NCBI GenBank assembly: GCA_030248295.1
Contig: JASANH010000183.1
Coordinates: 682,001 to 746,000 of the forward strand
DNA length: 64,000 nucleotides
From: Mesodorylaimus sp. YZB2_4
Taxonomy: Eukaryota > Nematoda > Enoplea > Dorylaimida > Dorylaimidae
Direction of reading: 5' to 3'
Part shown: in pieces, positions 11,364 through 23,582 of the stretch
How positions within the stretch are numbered: the first letter of the stretch is position 1
Layout: every line of letters starts with the position of its first letter
The notes under the pieces: model-generated
Databases searched by the model: none
Seen by the model: only the letters and a program-made list of their open reading frames with translations
Told to the model about the DNA's origin: nothing
Made by a program: the position numbers and the translations under genes

Positions 11364-14300
11364 ATGAGCTCGACGGATGGCGATAGCTCGAAACCTTCAG
11401 GTAAGTGTCACTGCAATCGTTTGCGTTAAAGGAGAGATTGGGATCCACACTCATTTGCAAATGGAAAGTAGCTCTGCTTAGGTTAGCCTACTCGATGTTC
11501 GACAGAACCTTTGTGCTCAAGTCCTCACCCCTTGCCGTTGCAGAGTTTGTATCGGTTGTGAGACATTTTCCCCACTTGGCCGATTTCCCCACTGTATCGT
11601 TTTCCCCACAATCAGTGTTGCGAAATTGCGTCTATTCAAATTTTGACCCTTTGTCTGGGAATAAAGCACTCATGCACAAATCGTCATCATTAATCCAACA
11701 GTAGAAGATATGAAATATGTTTCAAAAAGTCGACGATTTTGTTGTTTTATTAATATTGGACTGCCATGCTAATGCCATGTTGTAATAACGGACTTGAAAC
11801 GTTCGCTCCTTGGACCACTCTCGCCTGATCCAAGGTAGTACTACTCCAAAGACAAAGAAGATGAGTCTAATTTTTCGTAAGTGGGAAAACTCCTTCGCCA
11901 AAGTCTGCAGCTGCCATGCTGGTGAATTCACGAAAGCCCCACTGCCTAAATGTATAATTTCTTTTTTGTAATAATTTCCAGTGCTAGGCTGCTTTGCATT
12001 TGCAATTTGCACCCTGCCTCGATTAGCAAAGAAAGCTGGTCTTACATTCACTCGTATTCGCAGCGTGTCAAATATCCTTCCTGAAATACTCGGAGGAGTT
12101 GAAAATGTTCGTAGCCTGAGTAACTTGAACATGAGCTGCAGCAATGAAATTTTACTTTACACTGCGCACATTCTATACAAGCCTATGACACTCGTACTGC
12201 CTTTTGCAACCCTAATAGTGTCTGCACAAGCGAAAAATTATGGCGTCACATGCCTCAGTGAGTCGATTCCCCCACTAGGCACGGTCAGTCTCAGTGGGGA
12301 AATCGGCTAAGTCAGGGAATCGTCACAGGACCCCCCTGCCCTGGCAGTTACATAACATGTAGTGTACATGTATTGATACCTTCTTCCCTGGTCAAATTTG
12401 TGGACTCATATTCTACAGTACGAGGTCCACTCTTTATAAGTCGTTTCTGATCGATATCTCCCGAACCGATCGAAATATCGCGAAATTCCATCGTAGGATT
12501 CTCGGGTACCATGTTCCGCATGCTGGGGTCAAATTTCATCGAAATCCGTCTAACGGTGCCCCAATGGCGCCGAAAAACCGTTATGGCCCCATACAGCAAC
12601 CAGGCCAGGAGGGTGTTAGTTTGTGTCAGGAAGCTGTCACTCCTTTTAGGCCGTAGAGGCGGTGGACGTGGACGAGGTCGTCCGCCACAACAGCCGCAGG
12701 CACCTGGACAACAAACTCAACAACCGCTAACTTTGGCCTCTTACCCGACGCCGAGAGAAGCTGGTGAGTTTGAGTTGTTTGATACATAATCCCGTTGACT
12801 CAATGTATGTACCTCGGATTTTTTGCAGCGCGGAGCGAAGCACGAGCGATTTCAGGGGAAGAATCGTCCAATACAACCCCTAAGGGAAGCCCGCCAGCTA
12901 GTGGGGTAGAAGATAAAATGAAGGCCTTACAAATAGTAAGTAGATTTGATGTATGCACACTAAGAAAGCAAATCATCTAAGATCCCAGTCCTATAATGCA
13001 ATTAGGTGAGATATTCATATGTAAAGAAAGTGGCCGACATTGTTAAACCTCGAGAAACTTGTTGGACTACGTGCCAGCCGATAGGAAATGCATCAGTGTT
13101 GTGTGCTGTAACTCGTGCATATGACTGCTCGCGAGAGTTACTGTAAGCGAAGATTCGACCGCTTCCTAGGTTGGCTTTTACGAGACTCCAATAATCTTGA
13201 CTACGGGTGGGCATAGCAATGACTAACACGCATATAGACTCGCTGTAGACTAAACACACTTCACACTTATACAGCCATCTTCCTGGTAGCCTACGCACGC
13301 CCAAACCCAAACCCAACAGTCAGCCATATCTAATCAAAATCCTTTAGCCATAGAATGCCTAGTCTTTGAGAGCGGTGGCGGCTGAGTCCAACTGTATCCC
13401 CTCTAGATGCCTCCATCACACCAGTATATACACTTGACCAACGTAATCTCACGCGCACTTTAAAAGTTAAAGTTAAGCTTGATTATGAGTTTAAGACGAA
13501 AGCCCATCTGCTTAATATCAACCAGCGCGGTCATCCGCTTACTTCAGTCTAAAGGCTTCTAACAACATGACAACAATCCGTTTAAATTAGTTTGCCGTTC
13601 GAGAATGATTAGGGAGAACTTCCACTCCTTGTATAACCCTTTGAGGAGATCGTACGAGTACTGTACATACTCTGAATAATCTCTTGCATACATTCGTCAG
13701 AATCGAGGAATACAAGTAAGCATTGCACAGTGAAATTTGCCCGCCACGTCGGGTTCTTAGTATTATAACCCTGGGGGCTCGATTGACCCAGCCAGTATAT
13801 GCTGGAGGTACAGGTCTGCAAATCTTCGCGGTTGACGCCTCGGTGGTGTAGCGGTGAAAGACGCGTGTCATAGTTTGCATGACAGAGAGCTGGAAACCCG
13901 ACGGCTTGGGTTCAACTTTGGCCAGTCCAAGAAGTTGGTGAAGTTCTCTCTGCGCCTCGCACCCCCGGCGGTGGGAGCTACCCTTCATCCCTCCAGGAGA
14001 GGCCTTATGGGCCGGCAGGCTCTCAAATCCGGGTCTCCTCACGGGATAACCGCCGACATCGCGAAAAGCGACTAACGGTCGATGGCAAAGATAAAGTCAA
14101 CTGGAAGGGGCCGAAAATCCGCCCTCCCCTGGAACGATCAGGATAGGTGAAAGAAAATCTTCGCGGTTGTTCATACTGTAGTGCCTCTATGCTAGTTCTC
14201 ACGCATGTAGATTCTTCTGAGTGAAGTTTGAATGTTGCATATTGGTCCTACATCTGGTATGAGTTTTTCAGCAAGACCTCGTTAAGCGTCCTGGTCTCGG

Positions 14301-17300
14301 CGTGGCTGGTCAAAAAGTGTCTGTGTTGGCGAATCACTTCGAACTTCGTATAGAGAAACAGTTGGTAGTTGTGCACTACCATGTCGATATCACGCACGAG
14401 CGCATGAAGATGAATCGGTGAGTCTAGATTGCTGTTTCCTTTGATTGAAAATGCTGTTTGCTATCTATTATTGTATGTGCTTTAGTATCGATGAAAAAAG
14501 ACTGATTTTTTGGACCTGTGCAAAAAATAATCGCGACGTTTTCAAGAATGCTTACGCGCTCGCTTACGATGGAGATCATGTTTTGATATCGTTGGATCGG
14601 TTGAATTTCGGAGGACAAGGCCAAGCGGCCGAAGCGGTAAGTTCTGGCGTTGTTGATATCGACAGATCTCCATTAATTTTTTGTTTTTCAGGGAAAAGTT
14701 TTCACCCAAAAAGTGCGCTTGCCGAAAATGGAGAAGGAGGAGAATTTTTCAGTAAAAGTTTCGGCAACTGGATTAATCTACGTCGATTTGGCCTCGGCTC
14801 GCGCGACTGGTGCGATGTCGGCCAATAAAGAGGATCGGGATACGTCGCCGTTGCGTGTGCTGGACCTCATTTTTCGCCAACGCCGATCGTTCCCGTTGGA
14901 TGAGAAGTGAGTGGAAGGGAAGATTGCGCTGTGGGTTTTGGATCCCTTACAAATTAAGAATTTCTAGTTTTTCCACCTTCGCCATGGTAGTTAATCCAAC
15001 AACTCCATTTTAGCATACGTAATTCTTGGTTCTCATTCGCATCGACTGTGTATCGCATCCCTCACGAAGGGAATGGCACTGCGTTGACTTGCGGACGTGT
15101 GATTTGGCAAGGCCTGTTCGGTGCTGCTCGAGTTGGACAGTCGTTCACGCCGTTCGTAAATTTTGACGGTAAGTGCGCCGTATTTCAAGGTTGCTGTGGG
15201 GAACACTACTCCTTGGTTTAGTGTCCCACTCGGGATTCTATCGACCGCAGTCGGTCATCGATTATATGGTCGAGATCCTGAACACGTTCCACGGCCATCG
15301 TGATTACAACCAGCCGCCTTTGTTCGCAAATCTGAACGCCACGACCCAAATCACGAATCCAGGTTGGATTGAAACCTTTAATCGAGCCATCAGAGGTGAA
15401 TTCAATCGAAAAAGCGGTATCGCATTTTCTACATTTCTGTGATTTTAGGTTTGAAAGTTGTGACGCGAACGCGTCGTTCTGATGGCCAGGAGTGCGAGCG
15501 TGAGTGCACGGTCAACAGCGTTGTCAGGGAGAACGCGCTTACTCACGAGTTCACACAAAAGAAAGAGGACGGAACTGAAAGGACGGTCACTGTGGCTGAA
15601 TATTTCAAGGAACGCTATAATAGACCTTTGCGATATCCTGGTCTCAACTTGTTGCACGTCGGGCCTAAAAATCGCAAGTGCTACTTGCCGATGGAGGTAC
15701 ATAAATAGGGCTAGCACGTGAATGGATGTTGTTGCATGGTTAATGACGAGTGGGGTTGCAATGAACGCTAAGAGTTCTCGTTCAGTGCACTTTTCTGTTT
15801 AGCATTGCTGGATCGCTTATAACCAGCGCGTCAAAAAATTGACTCCGGCAGAAACATCGACGATGATCAAGGTAATTTGTGAAGATGTGACTCTTGGGAC
15901 TTGAAACTTAAGAGCCGTTTTTTAGGCCGCTGCTATCAACGCCACAAATCGGCGACAAAAAATATTGGAATTGGTCTCCCAAAGCAATTTTGGCGGCGAC
16001 CCATGGTTGAAACAGTTCGGAATCAAAGTGAATCCAAACATGAAAGAGGTGGAAGGTCGAATTTTACCTCCGCCAAGAATTCGATATGCGCAAAACGGAG
16101 GAAACTCGGTAAGTCAAATATTTCTGATCCAGTTGGTGGCTGCTGTGAGATTTGTCTGTGTTTTAGAATCCTGTCGCCGAAGTGCGTGAAGGCGTATGGG
16201 ATATGCGGTATAAAAGATTTTATTTGGGCGCGGCATGTCAAAGAATTGGCGCTTTGATTTTGGATGATCGCGAATTCAATATGTACACGTAAGTTGTCGG
16301 TTCCTCAAAGATTGGTGTGGAGTATTGGAGGTTGGTCAAAGAGGCGAAAATAGAATCCGTGTCATAAGGGACCAAACAGTTGAATGCTCAACAAAGGTTC
16401 CCAAAAATAAGCTGCGCCATCCAGTTTTGACGCCGCTAAAACTTGTTTATCCAAAGGGGCTTTACTTGTTAATGCAAACTCAACTTCTTAGAAGCAGCGG
16501 TTTGATTGGTTTGCGTCATTTCTGGAAATCCAAAGTCTGAGTAGGGTACTTATCCTATCGCTTCTCGTGTCCTGTTGGCTGCGAGTTGAGGCGGCTAAAT
16601 GAGCTGAGCTTTTCAGGGGATTTTTTTCGTTCCTCCTGACGACTTGCGCTGAGTTGGGAATGCAAGTGCCTCGCTCGATCAACCAAAGCGTCATTCGCAA
16701 TGTCAATTCTGGCGATACGACTGGTATCGAAAAGGCATTGACAGAGTTGAAGAACATGGGCGCCGAGTTCGTGATCGTCACATTGCCACAGAAAAGCACG
16801 CCTTTTTACAGTAAGTTTATCAGCTGCTGTGTTCGGGAGGCTTTGATTCGCAATGGGCTGCTAGCTTATGTGGTTTCGTTGCTTCCCTTACATTCTCCTG
16901 TTTCAGGCGAAGTGAAGCGCGTTGCTGAGATCATTCTTGGATTGATGACTCAATGCGTGGTCAAAGCCAACGTCAAGAAATGTATGGAGAAGAACGACAG
17001 GATGACCACGACCAACATCGCGCTTAAAATGAACATGAAAATGGGCGGGATCAATTCGTTGGCGGAGACTGATACTTTGTAAGTTTTTGTACAGTATCCT
17101 TTAGTACAGTAATCGATCAGTGTGGTTGATGCTGATTTTCGTGATTATTGGGCGAAAGCAGTATTATTGGATCAACCGACATTGTTGTTGGGGATCGACG
17201 TGACCCATCCGTCAGTGACTGAGAAGAAAATGCCCTCCATATCATCGGTGAGTGTTTTGATTAGAAAAGAGATGGCATGCTTTGAATGAAGATAGCTAGC

Positions 17301-18746
17301 CACAAGGACATGCCCCGCGTGAATGCTCGGTCCCCCTGGGTCACGAATAAGGGGTTGAGTATATGGGATAATGGTCACGGTTATACCATGCCCTCAGAAA
17401 ATGGTATTGGTAGGCAGTGGTATTTGAGCAGCTTGAGATAAACAGCGCATAATACAGTACATGTGGTGTGGGTATTGGAAAATTTTTAAAGGAAAGCGGG
17501 CGAGGGTGGAAGTTAGACGGAAGCAAAGATTAGGTCAAGAAGGGTGGTTTAGGAGAATGGTGATCTTCGATTAAGGTGGTTGGCAATATGGACGACTCGT
17601 TCATGCGTTACGCGGCTTCAATTCGGGCCCAGAAGCATCGTCGGGAGTCGATCGTGTCTGGACATTTGGATCAATTAGTGAAAGAGCGTTTGATGGAGTA
17701 TCACAAGTTCATGTCCGACCTGAACAAGAAAAACAACACGTCGAAGTCAACTCGCCCAGCTCGCATAATCGTCTTCCGCGATGGAGTCGCTGAAGGGCAG
17801 TTTCAGGAGGTAAGAGCATAGCTGTTAGGGCCTTGCTTTTGTCATATGATTTGTTTTACATAGGTGCTGCGAGAAGAGCTGGGCGGCATTCGACAAGCGT
17901 GCAAAGATCTTGATGCGACATATCGTCCCAAGATAACACTGATCATCGCTCAAAAGCGGCATCACACGCGTCTCTTCCCAGGCCCGCAGGGACCCACATC
18001 TGGAAAATCTGCGAACATTCGCCCGGGCACTGTCGTCGACAAGGATATAACGCATCCCGATCTCTTCGAATTTTACTTGTGCTCCCATTTTGGAATTCAA
18101 GTAAGTCTAGTTTTTGTCGCGAAAGAAGTTATCGTAGAGAATACCAAGACAGACCTTTCCGTGATTATGCTCCTTTGCTACATTTTTTCTTTGTTCAAGG
18201 GTACAAGCCGACCCATTCGCTATCACGCCATTCACGACGATAGCAACTTCTCAGCTGATCACGTGCAATCGATGGCATTCTATTTGTGCCACACGTACGC
18301 CCGATGCACGCGCACAGTCAGCTTGCCGTCGCCAGTCTATTACGCTGATCTGGCCTGCCGTCGTGCTCGTGCCCACATTTTCGATAAAGTGTAAGTTAGA
18401 ATGATGGTTTTAAATGTGGCCTGGGTTGGTGTTTGCCCCATTTAGTTTGGTAGGCATTGTGGGGGGTCTGGTCTGTGGTGTTCATGATATTCTTTTCGTG
18501 TGTCCTCTTGCGCTGTGTAGTCCCGAAGAGTTGCTGGGGTCAATAGTAGATGCGGCGCGAGGTTTTGGGTGAGCGTGTGAAGACGTTTTGTTATTAGCTA
18601 CTTGTTTCAGGGCGGATTTCGGCAGCGATACGATATCGCAGCGCTCCGGAAGTGGAGGAGATACCGAGACTGCGATTTCGGAAGACGAATTGATTCGCTC
18701 GTCAACCGTGCACGATGCGATCAAACTGCGCATGTATTTCACGTAA
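11364..18746 (+). CDS. Argonaute protein (AGO clade), complete, 19 exons
   Basis: Small-RNA-guided endonuclease. Exons: 11364-11400, 12650-12763, 12829-12935, 14272-14417, 14486-14636, 14692-14906, 15014-15168, 15222-15395, 15449-15696, 15803-15871, 15926-16108, 16167-16288, 16617-16810, 16907-17078, 17121-17247, 17576-17809, 17864-18100, 18200-18390, 18611-18746. All phases join, giving 1003 aa, usual for a long AGO. An RGG/Q-rich tail (1-86) is followed by the N domain (ANHFEL), PAZ (about 310-455), MID and PIWI. Five 5'-phosphate-pocket residues match human AGO2: Y638, K642, Q654, K679, K683. The slicer tetrad is intact: D722 (GIDVTHP), E762, D807 (FRDGVAEGQF), H904. The protein ends MYFT. 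The linker before DVTHP (after GGIN) is longer than in AGO2. The first exon is the least certain. It acts in cytoplasmic or nuclear RNA silencing; miRNA versus siRNA use cannot be decided from sequence. Confidence 0.95.
11566..12320. mobile_element. Terminal-inverted-repeat element in Argonaute intron 1
   Basis: The left end carries CCGATTTCCCCACTG after TTTTCCCCACTTGG. The right end carries the inverse, CAGTGGGGAAATCGG, then CTAAGTCAGGGAA. The two arms are about 28 bases and differ at four or five positions. No transposase is readable in the 750-base unit, and no clear target duplication is seen, so the exact ends and superfamily are open. Confidence 0.5.
13835..14154 (+). mobile_element. 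SINE with 15-bp target duplication in Argonaute intron 3
   Basis: A 320-base unit starts ACGCCTCGGTGGTGTAGCGG, an A-box-like tRNA head, with a B-box-like GGGTTCAACTTTGGCC about 60 bases on. It ends in a short A-rich stretch, GGTGAAAGA. It is bracketed by a perfect 15-base direct repeat, AAATCTTCGCGGTTG, at 13820-13834 and 14155-14169. A Pol III-type head, an A-rich end and a target duplication of this length are the marks of target-primed retroposition. It lies in the same orientation as the host gene and is inside the intron, so the reading frame is unaffected. Confidence 0.85.
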
Positions 18747-20211
18747 AGGAGTGCACCGAGGGATAAGGCGGGGTTTTTGGAGGCGGAGAATTTGCATTTT
18801 GGTTGTATATTTTTCATGCTTTTTGCATTGTTATTTGGGCGCTTTCGTGCTATTGGACAAGAGTTTTTGGTTAATGGGAGAAGAAAGTGAGGACGATTTT
18901 GTTTAAGTTTGGGTTGAAGCGGAAGATTTGAAAATTGGGGCGACTGCCATTTTTTGTTGAGAGTTATTTTGTGGGCTGATAGTACAGTATTTTGGGCCTT
19001 TTGTGCGTGACGTGTAGCCCGCCTTGTCGACTGAATTTGGGTTTTTGCCCATTTGCTCCCCTTTCTCAATGTGAGATAGTGGGATGAGGAATTTTGGTGG
19101 CATTTGGGCGTGAAAGTAAAAGAGACGACTTGTGGGTGGACTGAAAACGTTAGGGATACAGCACGATTGCGCTGGTGATTATCAGCTGTTGGCAAATATG
19201 ATGGGTTCGGGCAGAGGGTACGAGATCGTGGATAATGTATTATCGGAAGTCAACCTGTGCTGTCGGTCATCCTTATTCAAGACCCATCATTCGTCTTCCC
19301 ATGTCTGTGTAGCCCATGGTTCCATGAAAAGGTTTGAAGCCCCACCATTTTCCAAGTACACTAATGAATGTCTGGTGGGAAGGATGAGGAGTCAATCCAC
19401 GCCTTATCAACAGCCTCGGAAGGCTGGTGTAAAGTTATGCCATAGGCCATATTCTAGAAGCGTTTTCCTGTCAGGTTTTCTAGTCAGCTGGTTGGTTTCC
19501 TCCGAGGTCACAATAAACCCTTTTGCCCAAACAATCCCGTTGACTGCTTTCCTGTCAGCGGGTTAAGTTATCCAGTGAGCTTGAAGGGTTTACAGAAAAT
19601 GATATTCCAGAAACTTTCCTTCGCGTCCTAAGCAAGTTCCTTCCAAAGCAATTGAGCAAGTTTGCTGTTGATTTTTCTGTTGAGACGCCTTCGAAAAACC
19701 ATGAGCAATATCGAATCGAAAATAGCCTGTCAGTGCGATCATCATCAGAATTCCACAATACTGTAGTCGCTCGCTGACCTGGGTAATCCCACAAATCGCA
19801 CATTCTTTGACAAAGCTGTCTTGGGATATCATGGAGGGATAACCAGCGAAAATCGTTTTAGGCGACTCTGCCTATCCATGCTGAAAATGGCGTACCGTAT
19901 GACACCATTCAAAGAGCCTCTTACGGAACAAGTTCAAAAACCTTAGCAGAATAAGTGAGCTCAGCGCAGTACAGCTCACAAGAAAACGAGGGTGAAAATC
20001 GAGAACATAATTGGCCAGTGAAAGGAACGTCAGTTTGGAATACTTCATTCCAAGTCTCGTCGAGCACAAAAATGTTGGATATGGTTGCTCGCGCTGTGCT
20101 TCATGGTTCAGCTATAGGCATGCCCAAATTTGTTAAAGAGGTGAGGAATAAACAGTAACAGTAAGAAGCCGACATCGATGAACGACGTCGTGATCGCCGT
20201 TGGCAACCAAT
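18747..20211. other. Argonaute 3' flank and spacer before the duplicate
   Basis: The first few hundred bases are T/G-rich 3' UTR-like sequence. Between about 19560 and 20160 there are short stretches with coding-like composition (open from 19562 to the TGA at 19777, and again around 19830-20160). They have no recognisable domain, no start codon and no consistent splice chain. They could be leftovers of another gene carried with the duplication. Confidence 0.35.
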
Positions 20212-21050
20212 TCAAGTAAGTCTAGTTTTTTGTCGCGAAAGAAGTTATCGTAGAGAGTACCAAAACAGACCTGTCCGTGACTATGCTCCTTTGGTACATT
20301 TTTCTTTGTTCAAGGGCGCAAGCCGACCCATTCGCTATCACGTCATTCACGACGATAACAATTTTTCGGTTGATCACGTTCAGTCGATGGCATTTTACTT
20401 ATGCCATACATATGCACGATGCGCGCGTGCAATCAGCTTCCTCCCAGTTTTCCGTCTTCCCTCGTATATTTTTGATAAAGTGTAGGAGGTGTTATAGTCT
20501 GGGTGCTGCGAGGTTCGCCGTTTTTCTGACATGGGCGTTGAGGTTTCCAATTTTGTGTCCATGCTGCACGTAACTGGTGGCGTTTCTCGCGTAAAGTGGT
20601 GCGGTGGTGCCTTGGGCGCTTGAGTTGATATGGTTAGAGGATGTTATACATACTGTATAGGGCCCAAAATTGTAGGTGAGCGTGTGACAGTGTTTTGCTA
20701 TGTATGACTTACGTGTTTCAGGGCTGATTTTGGCAGCCCATTCGATGCTCGGAGGAAGGCGTCGTCATCTCCGAAGCGAGTCTTCCTACTCCAGTCGGGG
20801 CGATAAAGATGCGAATGTATCTCACTTAGACGGAGTTCATCGAGGAGTAAGGCGGGGCGGAGAAGAAGGAGAGTTTGCAGCTTGTTGTATCTGTTATCAG
20901 TTTTATCACTTTCATGCTATTTTGAGAAGGTTTGGGTTGCGAAATGAGGTTTCAGGTTTTAGTCGGATGTTTTGGTTGAAAATTGCGGCAAATGCCATGT
21001 TTTTGTGGGCCAAGTCTAGCGCCTTTTTTGCGTGACGCACATTTTCAGCT
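20212..21050 (+). pseudogene. Decayed partial duplicate of the Argonaute 3' end
   Basis: From 20212 the sequence repeats the end of Argonaute exon 17, intron 17, exon 18 (20320-20480), intron 18, exon 19 (20722-20835) and part of the 3' UTR. The exon-18 copy still reads SRPIRYHVIHDDNNFSVDH, including the catalytic-position histidine. It then loses the PVYYADLA segment by a deletion and shifts frame. The exon-19 copy is frameshifted but still ends near a CGAATGTATCTCACTTAG stretch equivalent to RMYFT-stop. No upstream exons are present, so it cannot encode an Argonaute by itself. Confidence 0.9.
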
Positions 21051-23072
21051 TGTTTTTGTTCATGAACTCTTTTTAGAACAGGCGAAAACCTTTTTTTTCT
21101 GGCAAATAAATCGGTATGTTTGTGACGCTCGACTAACTGACGTGCTTGATTGTGAATCGCTTGTTTTGGATGCTAGACAAACCAGCCAGGCGCCCCCACC
21201 CTTATGTCCATATTGTTGCATCATATCGGGCAACGATGTTTGCTGGATTGGGTCATTAGCGACCCCCTTTCATGGTCATTTTGACATGCGGTTTTTTTTT
21301 ACGTATGTAATGTCGAGTTTTCACAGTCGTTTTTCCGAAGAATTCGTGAGGAATCGAACAACGACGAGGAATTTTACATGTTGCTTACGATCGCTCAATA
21401 ATCCTTTGCTGTATGATGGAACTAAAGTTGGTTACGTACAAAATACGCATACTCAAACTTGCTTGTGCGCAATACATACCATGCGTAATATAATGTTAGC
21501 GGCTTGAACAAAATGAAAAGTCAATGCGCGATTTCCTACTTTGATGCGCGTACAAGGAAGGGCTGCCGTACAGCACAACTCACTTTTGTACCCTATTTTT
21601 CATTTACAGTACATACTGCACATATCCGTACTCGGTAATGCGAGTCAATTTGGAATTTAGAGGAAGTAGTCTAGGCACTTTAGAAAGTATACTGTAGAGT
21701 TCACAGTAAGTTTGAAAGCTTATTGCCAGATGCTATTGGTATTACTCGGTCTCAATATTTCTCGACTCGGAACTCCATGTACGCATACACTGGGGGGGGG
21801 GGGGGGGGGGGAGGGGGGCAAAAAATTGATTCCACAAAGTGACTTACGTACTTCTCGACGTGAGTGCTCAATTAAGATCCTCCTGAAGAGAGCCTACCTA
21901 CGTACAGTACAGTATATGAGGAAAACGCTCTTATAAAAGCTGGCTCTCCAAATAATTGGCCAGTAGAGAGTGCAGAGCGAGTGAGTGACCGCCGCTGATT
22001 TTCTTAACGCTAGACTACTGTAGAAGGCTGTCAAGGAAGCTCGAAGTCGGTCGCTAAATGGCTGTAGGTTAGCAACTAAGCCAAAGTCTGTGCAAGGGTC
22101 TTGGATTTCCAAACGGGATATATGGCAACCTGTGCCCTGAATATTGTCGTGGTTCTGGTATCCTGTGCCGCGACGCAAGCGCTGGAATTATTCTTGACAA
22201 CGCAGGCATAGATTGGGAACTTGGTGTTCTGAGAAATGCTTGTGCCCCGTTTTGGCCAGTGTCCTTTCCAGCCATTAACCCATTTCAGGCAGTGTCCGGT
22301 TTGGGCCAGAATATTTTTTGAAAAGATAGCCAAGCATTTTTTAAAGAATGTGTTCACTTCGGGTCCCTTTTACAAAATGCGCTTAGTGTTCAAGGAATGA
22401 ACTAAGGCTCAAATTAAGTTTGAATTTCGTGCATCAGCACATGGTGTCGAGCATGACAGCGAGCAAGTAATCGTGGCATATGCGTTCGGAACCACTCCAA
22501 ATGTCCCATCGCCAGTAACGTATTCTGACTTTAAGAGAGTCGCAAATCAGGCTCCAAAGAACACAGCAGGCTGACACAGTATGACCATTTGAGAATCCTC
22601 CGAGCTTTTAGTTCGCAATTATGATTACTGTTGGCATTTCGATCATACTGTAGTTGACCAAGTCATAGATGAGGGCATGCCTAGAGATTCAAACACTACT
22701 CACCATACTGCACGAACTGGCTTTAAAGGGACGCTGGCTGAATTGGGACTGGCCGAACAGGAACACTGGCCAAAATGCGACACTGGCATAAAAAAGGAAC
22801 GCTGACCAGAAAGGGATTTTGGCCGCAAGAAGTTGCCGGTCGCAACGGGCCGCTGGTTGAACCGGGATAAGCCCCTGAGAAATATAACCCATGATCGCCT
22901 AACAGAAATTTATACCCGAAGACGTTTCTTAGCTGATCATAAGCGGCAGCGACAAGTTGTGCAATATTAACTGCTCTGTGGTAGTGTTGTGGGGCTGACA
23001 TTGCAATTACGGCCATACTGTTAGTTGCAGTATGGGACTATAGATACGTTTATTACTGTATTAGCTAGGGGG
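21051..23072. other. Intergenic region with poly-G tract and minisatellite-like repeats
   Basis: No gene is supported. It contains a 20-base G run at 21792-21811 followed by A and six more G. A degenerate array of about 17-base units built on GGGACACTGGCCGAA lies at 22727-22868, and inverse units of the same type occur at 22236-22310. Confidence 0.5.
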
Positions 23073-23165
23073 AAAAATACGCAAGACGCAAACTTGTACG
23101 CATACTTTGTAAAGTACGCAATGTGCGAATAACGCAATACGCATTCAAATCAAGTATTTTTACCA
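23073..23165 (+). repeat. Left member of an inverted repeat pair around a receptor gene
   Basis: Starts AAAAATACGCAA and ends CAAGTATTTTTACCA, with CGCAATACGCATT in the middle. Its inverse lies at 25517-25644. The unit itself has weakly inverted ends (AAAAATAC against GTATTTTT), so it may be a short MITE on its own. Confidence 0.7.
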
Positions 23166-23582
23166 GCCGTAGAGGGAACAGTGCAAGGCGCGACCAACCA
23201 GAGCTCAAGGCGCAACTTTCGAAACTATAAGTACATACCGCGAGCCAAAAATCGATATGACTAGAAGGCCAGACGCTTGACTTCTCGAATTCAATAGAGA
23301 CTAAGACAAAGTAATGCAAGAGATTTACTGAAATCACCAGTCGAAAGGACAACGCAAAGCGAGACTGAACAGGCACAAGACTGCGTGGAAATAGGAAAAG
23401 AGCCAGACAAGGAGACTGGGGTGCGAAAAAGTTTGAACAATAAGAGAAAGGTTAGACACCTGGTTGCAAAACATGTTCAAAGCGCAACAGGCATTAGTTC
23501 TAAGTCATACACGCACAAAAAAAGAGCCGTTTGGCTAGCTATCTTTATATAATAGAACGAATTCATGTTGGGGTGCTGACAC

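Noticed and set aside
11722..12144. 140-codon open frame on the minus strand in Argonaute intron 1.
   Set aside because: It is inside the TIR element, has no transposase motif and no support beyond openness.
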